A stretch of 64,000 bases of DNA, taken from the NCBI RefSeq assembly GCF_028473665.1, contig NZ_CP098774.1, positions 2,942,501 through 3,006,500 of the forward strand, written 5' to 3'. The translations under genes were made by a program, and so were the position numbers. The number at the start of each line of letters is the position of its first letter. Position 1 is the stretch's first letter. Of the stretch, positions 9,481 to 18,828 are shown piece by piece. The stretch comes from Sphingomonas sp. QA11. Lineage in GTDB: Bacteria; Pseudomonadota; Alphaproteobacteria; Sphingomonadales; Sphingomonadaceae. Under the pieces are notes generated by a model. It was given only the letters and a program-made list of their open reading frames with translations. It was not told the DNA's origin and did no database searches.

Positions 9481-9514
9481 GGAAAAGCCACCCTCCAACG
9501 AGGGTGGCTTTTCC
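9481..9514 (+). terminator. Rho-independent terminator between the receptor and the halogenase genes
   Basis: A perfect 15-bp stem (9481-9495 with 9500-9514) and a CAAC loop. The T-rich 3' arm GGCTTTTCC is followed by TCTTCCC. It sits 30 bp after the receptor stop and 31 bp before the halogenase start, so it should reduce readthrough into the halogenase-SapC-JmjC genes. Confidence 0.8.
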
Positions 9515-9544
9515 TCTTCCCGCACGGCAAGCTGCCGGTTGTGA

Positions 9545-11128
9545 ATGAAGGCGCGTAGCGTGGACAAGGCTGTCTCCAGCATCGTGATCGTCGGCGGCGG
9601 CACCGCCGGCTGGCTGGCGGCTTGCCTCATCGCTGCTCGCGCCAATCCGGCAACCCGGGCGCCGATTGCGGTGACGCTGATCGAATCGCCCGATATCCCG
9701 ACCATCGGCGTCGGCGAAGGCACTTGGCCGACGATGCGGCGGACGCTCGAACGGATCGGGATCAGCGAAACCGAATTCCTGGTCGCCTGCGATGCCTCGT
9801 TCAAACAGGGTTCGCGCTTCGTCGGCTGGCGCACCGGCGGCGCGGGCGACGACTATCTCCATCCCTTCGTCGCTCCGATCGACGGCGATCCGCGCGACGT
9901 GGTGGCGGCATGGCGCGACCAGGGCCCCAACCATCGCTTCGCAGAGATGGTCACGCCCCAGGCGCGCCCATGCAGGCTTGACCTGGCCCCGCGCCAGAGG
10001 ACGATGCCGGACTATGCGGGTGCGCTCAACTATGCCTATCACCTCGACGCCGCGAAGCTGGCGGCCTTGCTCACCCGGCACGCGACCGAGCGGCTCGGCG
10101 TGCGCCATGTGCGCGACCATGTCGTCGGCGTCGAGCGGACGGAGGACGGCGATATCGCGGCGGTCCGTACGCGCACCTCGCACGACATCGCGGGCGACCT
10201 GTTCATCGATTGCACCGGACACGCCGCGCTGCTGATCGGCGAGCAATATGGCGTCGGTTTTCTCGATCGAAGCGGCGAGCTGTTCAATGATCGGGCGCTG
10301 GCGGTGCAGGTGCCGGTCGCGCCCGACAGCGCGATCGAATCGCAGACCAACGCCACCGCGCACGCCGCCGGCTGGATATGGGATATCGGCCTGCCGACCC
10401 GGCGCGGCGTCGGCTGCGTCTACTCCTCGCGGCATGCGAGCGACGAAGCGGCCGAAGCGACCCTCATCGCCTATCTGCGCGGCGCCATGCCTGGCACCGA
10501 TACCGAACGCCTGTCGTTCCGCCGCCTGACCTTCCGGTCGGGCCATCGCGAGCGTTTCTGGGAGCGCAACTGCCTCGCGATCGGCCTGTCCGCGGGCTTC
10601 CTCGAACCGCTCGAGGCATCGGCGATCGTGCTGATCGAACTGTCGCTCGAGGCATTGCTCGACAATTTCCCGGCCACCCGCGACGTGATGGATATCCATG
10701 CAGGTCGCTTCAACACATTGTTCCGCTATCGCTGGGACCGGATCGTCGAGTTCCTCAAGCTCCATTATGTGCTGAGCGAGCGCGACGAACCCTATTGGCG
10801 CGATCATCGCGATCCCGCATCGATTCCACTACGGCTGGCGGAGCTGCTGCGCCTCTGGCGAGACCAGCCGCCATCGCGCGCCGACCTCCCGGCGGCGGAG
10901 GAGATCTTCCCGGCGGCGAGCTATCAATATGTGCTTTACGGCATGGGCTTCCCCGCCCCGCCCATCGGCCAGATCCGGGGAACGCCCGGAGACGGCGTGC
11001 TCCACCAGCTTCGCCAGGTCGATCAGCGCGCGCGCGTGCTCGCCGCCAGCCTGCCCACCAACCGCGCGTATCTCGATGCACTCCGCGCGCATCACGATAT
11101 GGCGCCATCCATGGAAAACACTCGCTGA
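9545..11128 (+). CDS. Flavin-dependent halogenase (tryptophan 7-halogenase family), copy A1
   Basis: A 527-residue soluble protein of the PrnA/tryptophan-halogenase family, which uses FADH2, O2 and halide to halogenate aromatic substrates. Visible features are the FAD-binding [10 protein letters not shown] (17-26), the GVGEGTWPT segment (55-63), the catalytic-lysine candidate K87 in ASFKQGS, and the catalytic-glutamate candidate E357 in EPLEASA. The usual WxWxIP motif is replaced by WIWDIGLP (277-284). ATG 9545 gives the longest frame; a GTG at 9560 also gives a complete Rossmann start and cannot be excluded. The gene abuts SapC with one base between stop and start. No tryptophan or natural-product genes are nearby, so the real substrate is unknown; activity on a receptor, glycan or peptide is speculation. 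Confidence 0.85.
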   Translation: MKARSVDKAVSSIVIVGGGTAGWLAACLIAARANPATRAPIAVTLIESPDIPTIGVGEGTWPTMRRTLERIGISETEFLVACDASFKQGSRFVGWRTGGAGDDYLHPFVAPIDGDPRDVVAAWRDQGPNHRFAEMVTPQARPCRLDLAPRQRTMPDYAGALNYAYHLDAAKLAALLTRHATERLGVRHVRDHVVGVERTEDGDIAAVRTRTSHDIAGDLFIDCTGHAALLIGEQYGVGFLDRSGELFNDRALAVQVPVAPDSAIESQTNATAHAAGWIWDIGLPTRRGVGCVYSSRHASDEAAEATLIAYLRGAMPGTDTERLSFRRLTFRSGHRERFWERNCLAIGLSAGFLEPLEASAIVLIELSLEALLDNFPATRDVMDIHAGRFNTLFRYRWDRIVEFLKLHYVLSERDEPYWRDHRDPASIPLRLAELLRLWRDQPPSRADLPAAEEIFPAASYQYVLYGMGFPAPPIGQIRGTPGDGVLHQLRQVDQRARVLAASLPTNRAYLDALRAHHDMAPSMENTR

Positions 11129-11129
11129 T

Positions 11130-11843
11130 ATGCTCGAACACGCGCTTCTCACCACCGAAGATCATCGCAAGCTACGCGTACGCACCGGGCGCGGTGCCGA
11201 GCTGGGCGATGCAGTGATGTGCAGTATCGCAGTACCGAGCGAGTTCCGCCGAGTGCAGGACGAATATCCGATCCTGTTCCGCCTCAACGACGAGCGCGAC
11301 CGCTTCACCGCGCTGGCGATGTTCGGGTTCGAAACAGGCGAGAACCTGTTCCTCGACAACGGCAACTGGGACGCGCGCTACCTGCCACTGGCAGTCGACA
11401 TCCAGCCTTTCCTGATCGGCGGGTCGCCGTCCGGGCACGGCGACAAGCAGGTGCATATCGACCTCGCCAGCCCACGCATTGGCGGGGATGGTGTTCGGCT
11501 GTTCGACGAGGACGGGCGGCCGAGCCCCTATCTTGAATCGATCAGCGAAAAACTGGGCGCGCTCGACGAGGGCTATCAGGAGTCCGAAAGCTTCTTCTCT
11601 GCGCTTGAGCGCCACAAACTGCTCGAACCGCTGACGCTGGAGATCACGCTCGACGACGGATCGACCAATCGCCTCGTCAGTTTCCACGGTATCGACGAGG
11701 ATCGGCTGCGTGAACTCGACGCCACCACATTGGGCGAGTTGCACGCCGACGATCATCTGATGCCGATCTTCATGGCGATTGCCTCGCTCGGCCGATTGAG
11801 CGAACTGATCGCGCGCAAGAACCGCCGGATCGGGCATGGCTGA
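11130..11843 (+). CDS. SapC family protein, copy A
   Basis: A 237-residue protein of the SapC family, named after an S-layer-associated Caulobacter/Campylobacter gene and common in TonB receptor clusters of sphingomonads. It contains the conserved block EYPILFRLND...FTALAMFGFETGENLFL and a long central region ending LHADDHLMPIFMAIASL. There is no signal peptide or membrane helix. The start ATG at 11130 lies directly behind the halogenase stop (TGATATG), and the gene overlaps the JmjC gene by eight bases, so the three are translationally coupled. Biochemical function is unknown; the family's 'S-layer' name is not evidence of function here. Confidence 0.82.
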   Translation: MLEHALLTTEDHRKLRVRTGRGAELGDAVMCSIAVPSEFRRVQDEYPILFRLNDERDRFTALAMFGFETGENLFLDNGNWDARYLPLAVDIQPFLIGGSPSGHGDKQVHIDLASPRIGGDGVRLFDEDGRPSPYLESISEKLGALDEGYQESESFFSALERHKLLEPLTLEITLDDGSTNRLVSFHGIDEDRLRELDATTLGELHADDHLMPIFMAIASLGRLSELIARKNRRIGHG

Positions 11844-12867
11844 AGCCGATCCCGCGATCTTCGAAGCGCTGGCGACCGTGCCCGAAGTCACGGTCGCCGA
11901 CACGGCGGCGCTGGACTCGCTGCTACGCAACGCCGATCGTCCTTTCCTGGTGCGGGGGCTGGTCGCCGATTGGCCGCTGGTGCAGGCCGGCCGGCGATCG
12001 AGCAGGGACGCGCGTGCCTATCTGCTTGGCCGGCACCGCGACGTTCCCTTCACGGTATCGGTGGGCTCCCCGGCATCGGGGGGGCGACTATTCTACGACG
12101 AGGCGATGGGGATGAACTTCCATACCCTGCGCGCCAGATTGCCCGAGATTTTTGCAAAGATGGAGGCCAACGAAGGCCGTACCGGCGCGCCGCCGATCTA
12201 TCTCGGCTCAGTTGACGTTCATCAGTTCTTTAGCGGCCTGCATGAGGAGAATTATGTCGATCTCGGCGACCGCTCGCCGATCGCCAGCATCTGGATCGGT
12301 ACACCTACGCGGATCGCGGCGCATAATGACCTTCCGCACAACCTCGCCTGTGTCGCGGTCGGCCGTCGGCGCTTCACGCTGTTCCCGCGCGAGCAGTTCC
12401 GCAACCTCTACCTTGGCCCGATCGACAATACGCCCGCCGGCCGCGCGATCAGCATGGTCGATTTCCACGCCCCCGATTTCAATCGTTTCCCCCGTTTCCG
12501 CGAAGCACTGCCCCACGCCCAGGTCGCCGAGCTCGACGCGGGCGACGCGCTCTACATCCCCGCCCTGTGGTGGCATCATGTCGAAGGGCTCGAGCCGTTC
12601 AACGTGCTGGTCAATTATTGGTGGCGCGAAACGCCGCGCTGGCTCGGTCAGCCGCAGGACGCGCTCAACCATGCGATGATGTCGATCCGCGACCTGCCCG
12701 ACGACCAGAAGGCCTATTGGCGCGACCTGTTCGACTATTATGTGTTCGGCAGTGCTGACGACGTCGCCACGCATATTCCCGAAGAAGGGCGCAGTATCCT
12801 CGCCCCGTTGACCCCCGAAAGCGCCGGCCGTATCCGCGCCTTCCTGCTGAGGCAATTAAGCCAATGA
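11836..12867 (+). CDS. Cupin_8 / JmjC-domain protein, putative Fe(II)/2OG hydroxylase, copy A
   Basis: A 343-residue cytoplasmic protein resembling the asparaginyl hydroxylase FIH and bacterial cupin_8 proteins. The metal triad is visible as H163-N-D165 (AAHNDLPHN) and H247 in the WWHHVEG segment of IPALWWHHVEG. An RPFLVRG segment near residue 40 marks the family N-terminus. It probably hydroxylates a protein or peptide side chain using 2-oxoglutarate; the target is unknown. It overlaps SapC at its start (ATGGCTGA) and overlaps the following halogenase by four bases (ATGA), so it belongs to a single operon. A paralogue with the same triad is at 49300-50328. Confidence 0.83.
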   Translation: MAEADPAIFEALATVPEVTVADTAALDSLLRNADRPFLVRGLVADWPLVQAGRRSSRDARAYLLGRHRDVPFTVSVGSPASGGRLFYDEAMGMNFHTLRARLPEIFAKMEANEGRTGAPPIYLGSVDVHQFFSGLHEENYVDLGDRSPIASIWIGTPTRIAAHNDLPHNLACVAVGRRRFTLFPREQFRNLYLGPIDNTPAGRAISMVDFHAPDFNRFPRFREALPHAQVAELDAGDALYIPALWWHHVEGLEPFNVLVNYWWRETPRWLGQPQDALNHAMMSIRDLPDDQKAYWRDLFDYYVFGSADDVATHIPEEGRSILAPLTPESAGRIRAFLLRQLSQ

Positions 12868-14372
12868 CCGATGGCATCCCGCACCCACGACGTATCGTCA
12901 TCGCCGGCGGCGGCACCGCCGGCTGGATGGCCGCGGCGGCCATTGCACGTACCCTGGGGCGGACAGCCGACCTGACCCTGGTCGAATCCGATGCGATCGG
13001 CACGATCGGCGTCGGCGAATCCACCATCCCGCCGCTCGTCGTCTACAATCGCCTGCTCGGTATCAACGAAGCCGAGTTCATGCGGGCAACCCAGGCGACC
13101 TTCAAGCTGGGCATCTTGTTCGACGACTGGAAGCAGGTCGGCGATCGCTATTTCCATTCGTTCGGGGCGACCGGCAAGGACCACTGGTCCGCCGGCTTCC
13201 AGCATTTCTGGTTGTACGGACGCACCAGGGGGCATGACCAATCCTATGACGATTATTGCCTGGAACTGATCGCAGCGCTTCAGGGCAAGTTCGCGCATCT
13301 CCCGGACGACGGGATGAACTACGCCTACCAGCTCGATTCCACCCTCTATGCGAAGTTCCTCCGCACCATGGCCGAGGGCGACGGCACGAAGCGCGTCGAG
13401 GGCAAGATCGCTCGGGTCGACCTCGACGGCGAGAGCGGGAATATCGCGGCACTGGTGCTTGAATCGGGCATGCGCGTCGAAGGCGACCTGTTTCTCGATT
13501 GCACGGGTTTCTGCGCGGTGCTGATCGAGCAGGCGTTGCACGCGGGCTTCGACGACTGGACTCACTACCTGCCGTGCGACAGCGCCATCGCGCTCCAGAC
13601 CGAAAATGTTCGCCCGCCTGTGCCCTATACCCGCGCGATGGCGCACGACGCGGGCTGGCAATGGCGCATCCCGCTCCAGCATCGCAGCGGCAACGGCCTC
13701 GTCTATTGCAGCCGCTATCTCTCGCGCGACGATGCGCTCGAACGGCTGCTCGGCAATGTCGAGGGCGACGTGCTGACCGAACCCAATTTCCTCCGCTTCA
13801 CCACCGGTTCCAGGCGGCGCCAATGGTATCGCAATTGCATCGCGATCGGCCTGTCGGGCGGCTTCATGGAGCCGCTCGAATCGACCAGCATTCACCTGAT
13901 CCAGCGTGCCGTACTGCGGCTGATCCGGATGATGCCAATGGGTGAGATCAGCGCCCGCGACGTGGCCGAGTTCAACGACCAGCAGGACGAGGATACGCGG
14001 CAGATCCGCGATTTCCTGATCCTGCATTACAAGGCTACCGAGCGCCGCGACAGCCCCTTCTGGCGCCAGTGCGCGGCGATGACGATCCCCGATTCGCTCG
14101 CCCAGAAGATCGAGCTTTTCCGAGAGACAGGCCGCGTCTTCCGCAAGAATGAGGAACTGTTCGCTGAGAACAGCTGGGTTCAGGTGATGATGGGCCAGGG
14201 CATCATACCCCGGACCTATCATCCGATCGCCGAGAAGCTGCGCGACGACGAGGTCGACAAGTTGCTCGGCACGATCCGCGACAACGTATCCCGCACCGTC
14301 GCGTCGCTGCCCGAGCACGGTGCCTATGTCGCCCGTTATTGCGGCGCGGCGACTCCAACGACACGAGGCTGA
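12864..14372 (+). CDS. Flavin-dependent halogenase (tryptophan 7-halogenase family), copy A2
   Basis: A 502-residue protein with all canonical flavin-halogenase features: FAD-binding AGGGTAGWMAA (14-24), GTIGVGESTIPP (46-57), catalytic-lysine candidate K81 in ATFKLG, the intact WxWxIP motif as WQWRIP (265-270), and catalytic-glutamate candidate E339 in EPLESTS. It is clearly diverged from copy A1 and from the copy at 43761, which share the WIWDIG variant. Its ATG overlaps the JmjC stop (ATGA). It ends the enzyme part of the operon and is followed six bases later by a lacI gene. Full conservation of the motif makes it the best candidate for an active halogenase in this window; its substrate is unknown. 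Confidence 0.87.
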   Translation: MTDGIPHPRRIVIAGGGTAGWMAAAAIARTLGRTADLTLVESDAIGTIGVGESTIPPLVVYNRLLGINEAEFMRATQATFKLGILFDDWKQVGDRYFHSFGATGKDHWSAGFQHFWLYGRTRGHDQSYDDYCLELIAALQGKFAHLPDDGMNYAYQLDSTLYAKFLRTMAEGDGTKRVEGKIARVDLDGESGNIAALVLESGMRVEGDLFLDCTGFCAVLIEQALHAGFDDWTHYLPCDSAIALQTENVRPPVPYTRAMAHDAGWQWRIPLQHRSGNGLVYCSRYLSRDDALERLLGNVEGDVLTEPNFLRFTTGSRRRQWYRNCIAIGLSGGFMEPLESTSIHLIQRAVLRLIRMMPMGEISARDVAEFNDQQDEDTRQIRDFLILHYKATERRDSPFWRQCAAMTIPDSLAQKIELFRETGRVFRKNEELFAENSWVQVMMGQGIIPRTYHPIAEKLRDDEVDKLLGTIRDNVSRTVASLPEHGAYVARYCGAATPTTRG

Positions 14373-14377
14373 GCAGA

Positions 14378-15433
14378 ATGGCACGGCGACGGCAGGCCGT
14401 CACGATCAAGCACGTCGCGGCCGACGCCGGCGTATCGCTCCAGACGGTCAGCAGGGTGATCAACAAGGAGCCGAACGTCCGGCCCGAGATGAGTCTCCGG
14501 GTACAGGCTTCGATCGACAAGCTCGGCTATGTGCCCTCGATCGCTGCCCAGCGGATGAGCGGATCGCGCTCCTATCTCATCCTCGCTCTCAACGATCGCG
14601 AGCGCACCATCGCCGACTGGCGGAAGCGCGAGGGCACCGACTGGGTCGATCAGATGCTGCTCGGCGGCATGCTCACCTGCGCCGAATATGGCTATCGAAT
14701 GATCGTCGAACTGGTCGATACGCATAGCGACCATATCGAGCGCGAGTTGCTCGCCGCGATCGCCGCGCTTCAACCTGATGGCGTGATCCTGACGCCGCCC
14801 CATTCGCAGAACCCGCTCATCACCAATCTTCTCGACGAACAGAAGATCAGCTTCGCCCGGATCGGCTCGCTGACGGAGGGACCCGGCTTCGCCCTGACGA
14901 TGGACGACGAGCGCGCCGCACGCATGGCAACCGAGCATCTGATCGGGCTTGGCCATCGCAGGATCGGCTTCATCGCAGGCTCGCTTGAATATGAACTCAG
15001 TGCCTGGCGCGTCCATGGCTGGCGTGCTGCGATGGAGGAGGCAGGCCTGGAAACCGCAGACCTGCTCGCCGAAGGCGATTTCAGCTACGCGTCGGGCAGG
15101 AACGCCGCAACCCGCCTGTTCGATCAGGGCATGCCGCCCACCGCGATCATCGCAAGCAACGATCAGATGGCGCTGGCGACGCTCGAAACGGGTCGCGAGC
15201 GCGGCATCGACGTACCGCGCGATCTGTCACTCGTGAGTTTCGACGACACTCCGATCGTCCGCTTCACCCACCCTCCGCTGACCGCCGTTGTGCAGCCGAT
15301 CGCCGACGTCGTCGCGCGAGCCGTCGAACTGATCATCGCCGACCAGGCCGGGCGCGATGTTCCCGATATGCCAGTCGCGGTGCCGGCGACGCTGGTGCTG
15401 CGCAGCTCCACGGCACCGCCCCGGCACGGCTGA
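14378..15433 (+). CDS. LacI family transcriptional regulator 1
   Basis: A 351-residue regulator. The N-terminal helix-turn-helix is VTIKHVAADAGVSLQTVSRV with a following hinge helix (SIAAQRMSGS). A periplasmic-binding-protein-like effector domain covers about 60-345, including the DDERAARMATEHLIGLGHRR segment and the IIASNDQMALATLE segment. The ATG at 14378 follows the halogenase stop by five bases, so it is probably part of the same transcript. It is a good candidate for binding the palindromes at 6308-6366, with a beta-glucooligosaccharide as inducer. An upstream in-frame extension overlaps the halogenase gene and was rejected. Confidence 0.9.
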   Translation: MARRRQAVTIKHVAADAGVSLQTVSRVINKEPNVRPEMSLRVQASIDKLGYVPSIAAQRMSGSRSYLILALNDRERTIADWRKREGTDWVDQMLLGGMLTCAEYGYRMIVELVDTHSDHIERELLAAIAALQPDGVILTPPHSQNPLITNLLDEQKISFARIGSLTEGPGFALTMDDERAARMATEHLIGLGHRRIGFIAGSLEYELSAWRVHGWRAAMEEAGLETADLLAEGDFSYASGRNAATRLFDQGMPPTAIIASNDQMALATLETGRERGIDVPRDLSLVSFDDTPIVRFTHPPLTAVVQPIADVVARAVELIIADQAGRDVPDMPVAVPATLVLRSSTAPPRHG

Positions 15434-15515
15434 TCGACCATATGGCACGCCCCCGCATCGGGATCGCAATCCGACGATCCGAATCCGGAGACGGCCTGGG
15501 ACAGGAGCATGGCGC

Positions 15516-16595
15516 GTGAACCAGCAACGGTCGCGGCGGCAACGAAACGCCGCCACCATCAAGGATGTCGCCCGCAAGGCCGGCGTGTCCCCGATGACGG
15601 TGTCCCGGGTGCTCAACGCGAAACATAACGTACATCCGACGACACGAGAGGCGGTCAATGCAGCGATCACGGCGCTCAGCTACACCCCCAATCCAGCGGC
15701 GCGCAGCCTGGCCGGCGCCGCGCCGGTGCGGATCGGCCTGCTCTACAGCAACCCCAGCGCCGCCTATCTCAGCGAGTTCCTGGTCGGCAGCCTCGACTAT
15801 GCCAGCCGCGCCAACATCCAGATCATCGTCGAGAAATGCGACGGGCCCGAACAGGCGCGGGAAGCCGCCACCCGGCTGCTCCGCGGCGGTGTCGAGGGCA
15901 TCGTGCTGCCGCCGCCGCTCTGCGATTCGCTGACCCTGCTCGAGGCGCTGCGCGAGGCCAATGGCCTCGCCGTCACCGTCGCCAGCGGCCATCCCGCCCC
16001 CGGCTTCTCCGCCGTCAGCATCGACGATCACCGTGCCGCCTTCGAGATGACCCGCCACATCGCCGCGCTCGGCCACCAGCGCATCGGCTTCATCATCGGC
16101 AATCCCGACCAGACCGCCAGCGAACGCCGCCTCGCCGGATATCGCGATGCGCTCGACGCGGTCGGTCTCCCCTATGACGCCGACCTCGTCGCCCAGGGGC
16201 TGTTCACCTATCGCTCCGGCCTCGACGTCGCCGAGCAGCTGCTCGACCTCGCCAACCCGCCTTCCGCCATCTTCGCCAGCAACGACGACATGGCCGCCGC
16301 CACCGTCGCCGTCGCCCATCGACACGGCCTCGACGTGCCCAACGACCTCACCGTCTGCGGCTTCGACGACACCGCCCTCGCCACCACCATCTGGCCAGAA
16401 CTCACCACCATCCACCAGCCCATCACCGACATGTCCCTCGCCGCCGTCGAATTGCTGGTGAAGGAAATCCTCGATCGTCGCGCCGGGCACCGTCAGGCAC
16501 CGCGACACCTCCAGCTTGGCTTCCGGCTGGTGCGGCGACAGTCCGACGCGGCGCCCCGCCGGCGGCCGCTCGCGACCACCCTTCGCCTTGCCTGA
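15516..16595 (+). CDS. LacI family transcriptional regulator 2
   Basis: A 359-residue LacI regulator. The helix-turn-helix ATIKDVARKAGVSPMTVSRV is followed by a hinge segment NPAARSLAGA and the sugar-binding domain (IGLLYSNPSAAYLSEFLVGS ... AIFASNDDMAA). GTG 15516 is chosen because AGGAG lies eight bases upstream and the helix-turn-helix begins about 15 residues later; longer in-frame readings overlap the previous gene. It is a separate paralogue of regulator 1, 82 bp downstream, and convergent with nagA. Which of the two controls the glucan operators, and whether the other has targets outside the window, cannot be decided from sequence. Confidence 0.88.
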   Translation: MNQQRSRRQRNAATIKDVARKAGVSPMTVSRVLNAKHNVHPTTREAVNAAITALSYTPNPAARSLAGAAPVRIGLLYSNPSAAYLSEFLVGSLDYASRANIQIIVEKCDGPEQAREAATRLLRGGVEGIVLPPPLCDSLTLLEALREANGLAVTVASGHPAPGFSAVSIDDHRAAFEMTRHIAALGHQRIGFIIGNPDQTASERRLAGYRDALDAVGLPYDADLVAQGLFTYRSGLDVAEQLLDLANPPSAIFASNDDMAAATVAVAHRHGLDVPNDLTVCGFDDTALATTIWPELTTIHQPITDMSLAAVELLVKEILDRRAGHRQAPRHLQLGFRLVRRQSDAAPRRRPLATTLRLA

Positions 16596-16654
16596 TGAAG
16601 CGGCAGCAAAGCCGCGCGGGCGACAGACCGATCGCGCGACGATTGCGCCGCGCG

Positions 16655-17794
16655 TCAACCCTTCTCCCGAGAACCCCGGATCCAGGTCGCCAGCGTCCGT
16701 CCGCTCGAATCGAGGGTCACCAGGTCGGCACTCCAGCCTGGAGCAATGCGACCATGGCTGCCTTCCAGCCGGAGGAAACATGCCGGGTGGCGGCCAGCCA
16801 TGTTCAGCGCCCGTGCCTGCGATACGCCCAACATGGTTTCCGCATTGCGCACCGCCTGCGCCATGTCGAGATCCGACCCGGCAAGCGTGCCGTCCTCGTT
16901 GACGCAGACACCGTCGACCACGTCGACCCGATGCCCCTGCAGCATGAAACTCTTCTCAGTCTGCCCGACGCTCGGCATCGCATCAGTGACGAGCATGATG
17001 CGCTCGCCCTTGGCATTCAGCGCCACGCGCATCGTCGCGGGATGGACATGCCGCCCATCCACGATCAGCCCGCACCAGCTATCCCGATCCTCCAGTGCGG
17101 CGCCGACGGCGCCAGGCTCTCGCGATGCAAGCGGGGACATCGCGTTGAACAGGTGAGTGAAACCGGTCATCCCGACGTCCAGAGCTCCCCGGATGGCCTC
17201 GTAGCTGCCATCGGTATGGCCGGCGGCAACGATCACGCCGGCGGCAACAAGCCGCGCAACCATCGCCGCACTGGTCTTTTCCGGCGCCAGGGTGACGAGC
17301 GTGCGACCGCGCTTCAAACCAATGACGGCCGCACAACCTTCATCGTCGAGCGTGATGATCTTGTTGGGATCGTGGATACCCTTGCGATCGATATTGAGGA
17401 ACGGCCCTTCGATATGAATGCCGAGAACGCCGGGAACTCCCCGTTCGATCGCCTCGTCCACGGCTGCGATACCCGCCCGCACCGTCGCCAGGTCGTCACT
17501 GATCAGTGTCGGCAGGAACCCGGTCGTGCCGAAACGACGATGTGCCGCGCCGATGGTCGCAATGGTTTCGACCGTCGGCGCGTCGTTGAACAGCACGCCG
17601 CCGCCGCCATTCACCTGGGTATCGATGAATCCCGGCGCCAGGATCGCGCCCTTCAGGTCGAGTCGTCCGGCCGACGAAGGGATTTCCGCCTCAGGCAGGA
17701 CGGCGGCGATGGTCGTGCCGTCGATGATCACGGCCATGCCATCGACCAGCGCGTCGTCAAGCAACGTGCGGCAGTTGAAGAGTGCGGTTGGCAT
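16655..17794 (-). CDS. nagA: N-acetylglucosamine-6-phosphate deacetylase
   Basis: A 379-residue amidohydrolase that converts GlcNAc-6-P to GlcN-6-P and acetate in the cytoplasm. The metal and catalytic signatures are LAPGFIDTQVNGGGG, the HIEGPF glutamate, the AAGHTDGSYE histidine, the FTHLFNAM histidine and the VTDAMPSVG aspartate. Length equals typical NagA. The start ATG at 17794 overlaps the SIS-deaminase stop (TGATG); a longer in-frame version would run into that gene. It is the last gene of the gntR-SIS-nagA operon and acts on the product of NagE. Confidence 0.95.
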   Translation of the reverse strand: MPTALFNCRTLLDDALVDGMAVIIDGTTIAAVLPEAEIPSSAGRLDLKGAILAPGFIDTQVNGGGGVLFNDAPTVETIATIGAAHRRFGTTGFLPTLISDDLATVRAGIAAVDEAIERGVPGVLGIHIEGPFLNIDRKGIHDPNKIITLDDEGCAAVIGLKRGRTLVTLAPEKTSAAMVARLVAAGVIVAAGHTDGSYEAIRGALDVGMTGFTHLFNAMSPLASREPGAVGAALEDRDSWCGLIVDGRHVHPATMRVALNAKGERIMLVTDAMPSVGQTEKSFMLQGHRVDVVDGVCVNEDGTLAGSDLDMAQAVRNAETMLGVSQARALNMAGRHPACFLRLEGSHGRIAPGWSADLVTLDSSGRTLATWIRGSREKG

Positions 17795-18828
17795 CAGACG
17801 GTTTCGGTCACTTTGCGCAGGTGGGGCGGCGAATCGGGATCGAACCCCCGCCGCACGGATAGCGCGTTGACCGCGCGGTAGAAGGACTGGATCTGCAACA
17901 TCGGCTGGATCGCGGGCGATGCGTCGATCGTCGGCAACGTCACCGCACCGGGAATCGCACTGCCGGCGCAATAGACGACGCCCCCCTGCCCCAGTGCCTC
18001 GCTGACCAGCGAATCGACACCTGCGGCCGTTTCATCGTCCTGGCGAAACACGAGGACCGGGAAATCCGGCCCGATCAGGGCCATCGGCCCGTGCCTCACC
18101 TCGGCCGCGCTGAATGCCTCGGCATGAAGACCGCAGGTTTCCTTGAACTTCAACGCAGCTTCCTGTGCGACTCCCAGACCGAGGCCGCGCCCGATGACAT
18201 ATAGCCCGCGCGCATTGGCAAGGCCGTCAACCAGAGGACTCCAGTCCACCTCCCAGGATCGGGCGAGCAGCGCCGGCGCTTCGTCCAGCGCGACGGACAG
18301 CGCCTCATCCTGCGCCCAGGCAGCGACCAGGCCAAGGATCGCCGCCAGGGAAGCGATATAGCTCTTCGTCGCCGCGACGCTCTTCTCCGCGCCGGCACGA
18401 AGCGGGAGGGTCGAATCGGCCATGTCGGCCAGCGGCGACGCGGCATCGTTGACCATCGCGGCAAGATACGCGCCGCCCGCCCGGCCCGCCTGGACCACGC
18501 TCAGCAGATCCGGACTGCGGCCCGACTGCGAGATTGCCAGCAGCAACGTGTCGTCGAGCCGTGCGGCAGCGTGATAGACCGAGGCAACCGACGGTGCGGC
18601 TGAACTCACCGGTACGCCGATCACGGTTTCGATCAGATATTTGGCGAACGTCGCTGCATGATCCGAAGAGCCGCGGGCGCAGGTCGACACGGCACGCGGC
18701 GGCACATCGCGCAGTCGCGCGGCAAGCGAGCCGACCAGGGCGCGGTTCGCGGTGCGCTGACGCGCGATGACGTCTGCGGCTTCCGCGGCCTCGGCGAACA
18801 TCAGCGTGGATTCAGGGGCAATGCTCAT
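17794..18828 (-). CDS. nagB-II: SIS-domain glucosamine-6-phosphate deaminase (NagB-II type)
   Basis: A 344-residue protein with two SIS domains (about 40-180 and 195-335), homologous to the isomerase half of GlmS but without the glutaminase half. Features include STCARGSSDHAATFAKY, the phosphosugar-binding SQSGRSPDLL, and a C-terminal HLRKVTETV resembling the GlmS tail. In GlcNAc operons lacking classical nagB this type converts GlcN-6-P to fructose-6-P and ammonia, as known for Shewanella NagB-II. It overlaps gntR (ATGA) and nagA (TGATG). Assignment as the deaminase rests on this context. Confidence 0.88.
   Translation of the reverse strand: MSIAPESTLMFAEAAEAADVIARQRTANRALVGSLAARLRDVPPRAVSTCARGSSDHAATFAKYLIETVIGVPVSSAAPSVASVYHAAARLDDTLLLAISQSGRSPDLLSVVQAGRAGGAYLAAMVNDAASPLADMADSTLPLRAGAEKSVAATKSYIASLAAILGLVAAWAQDEALSVALDEAPALLARSWEVDWSPLVDGLANARGLYVIGRGLGLGVAQEAALKFKETCGLHAEAFSAAEVRHGPMALIGPDFPVLVFRQDDETAAGVDSLVSEALGQGGVVYCAGSAIPGAVTLPTIDASPAIQPMLQIQSFYRAVNALSVRRGFDPDSPPHLRKVTETV

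Noticed and set aside
8450..10807. 785-codon open frame on the minus strand
   Set aside because: It is antisense to the receptor and halogenase genes, has Arg/Asp-rich low-information content and no domains. It arises from GC-rich third positions.
9545..14372. Halogenases as part of a chlorinated natural-product gene cluster
   Set aside because: No PKS, NRPS, tryptophan-oxidising or resistance genes are present. The context is receptor and sugar utilisation.
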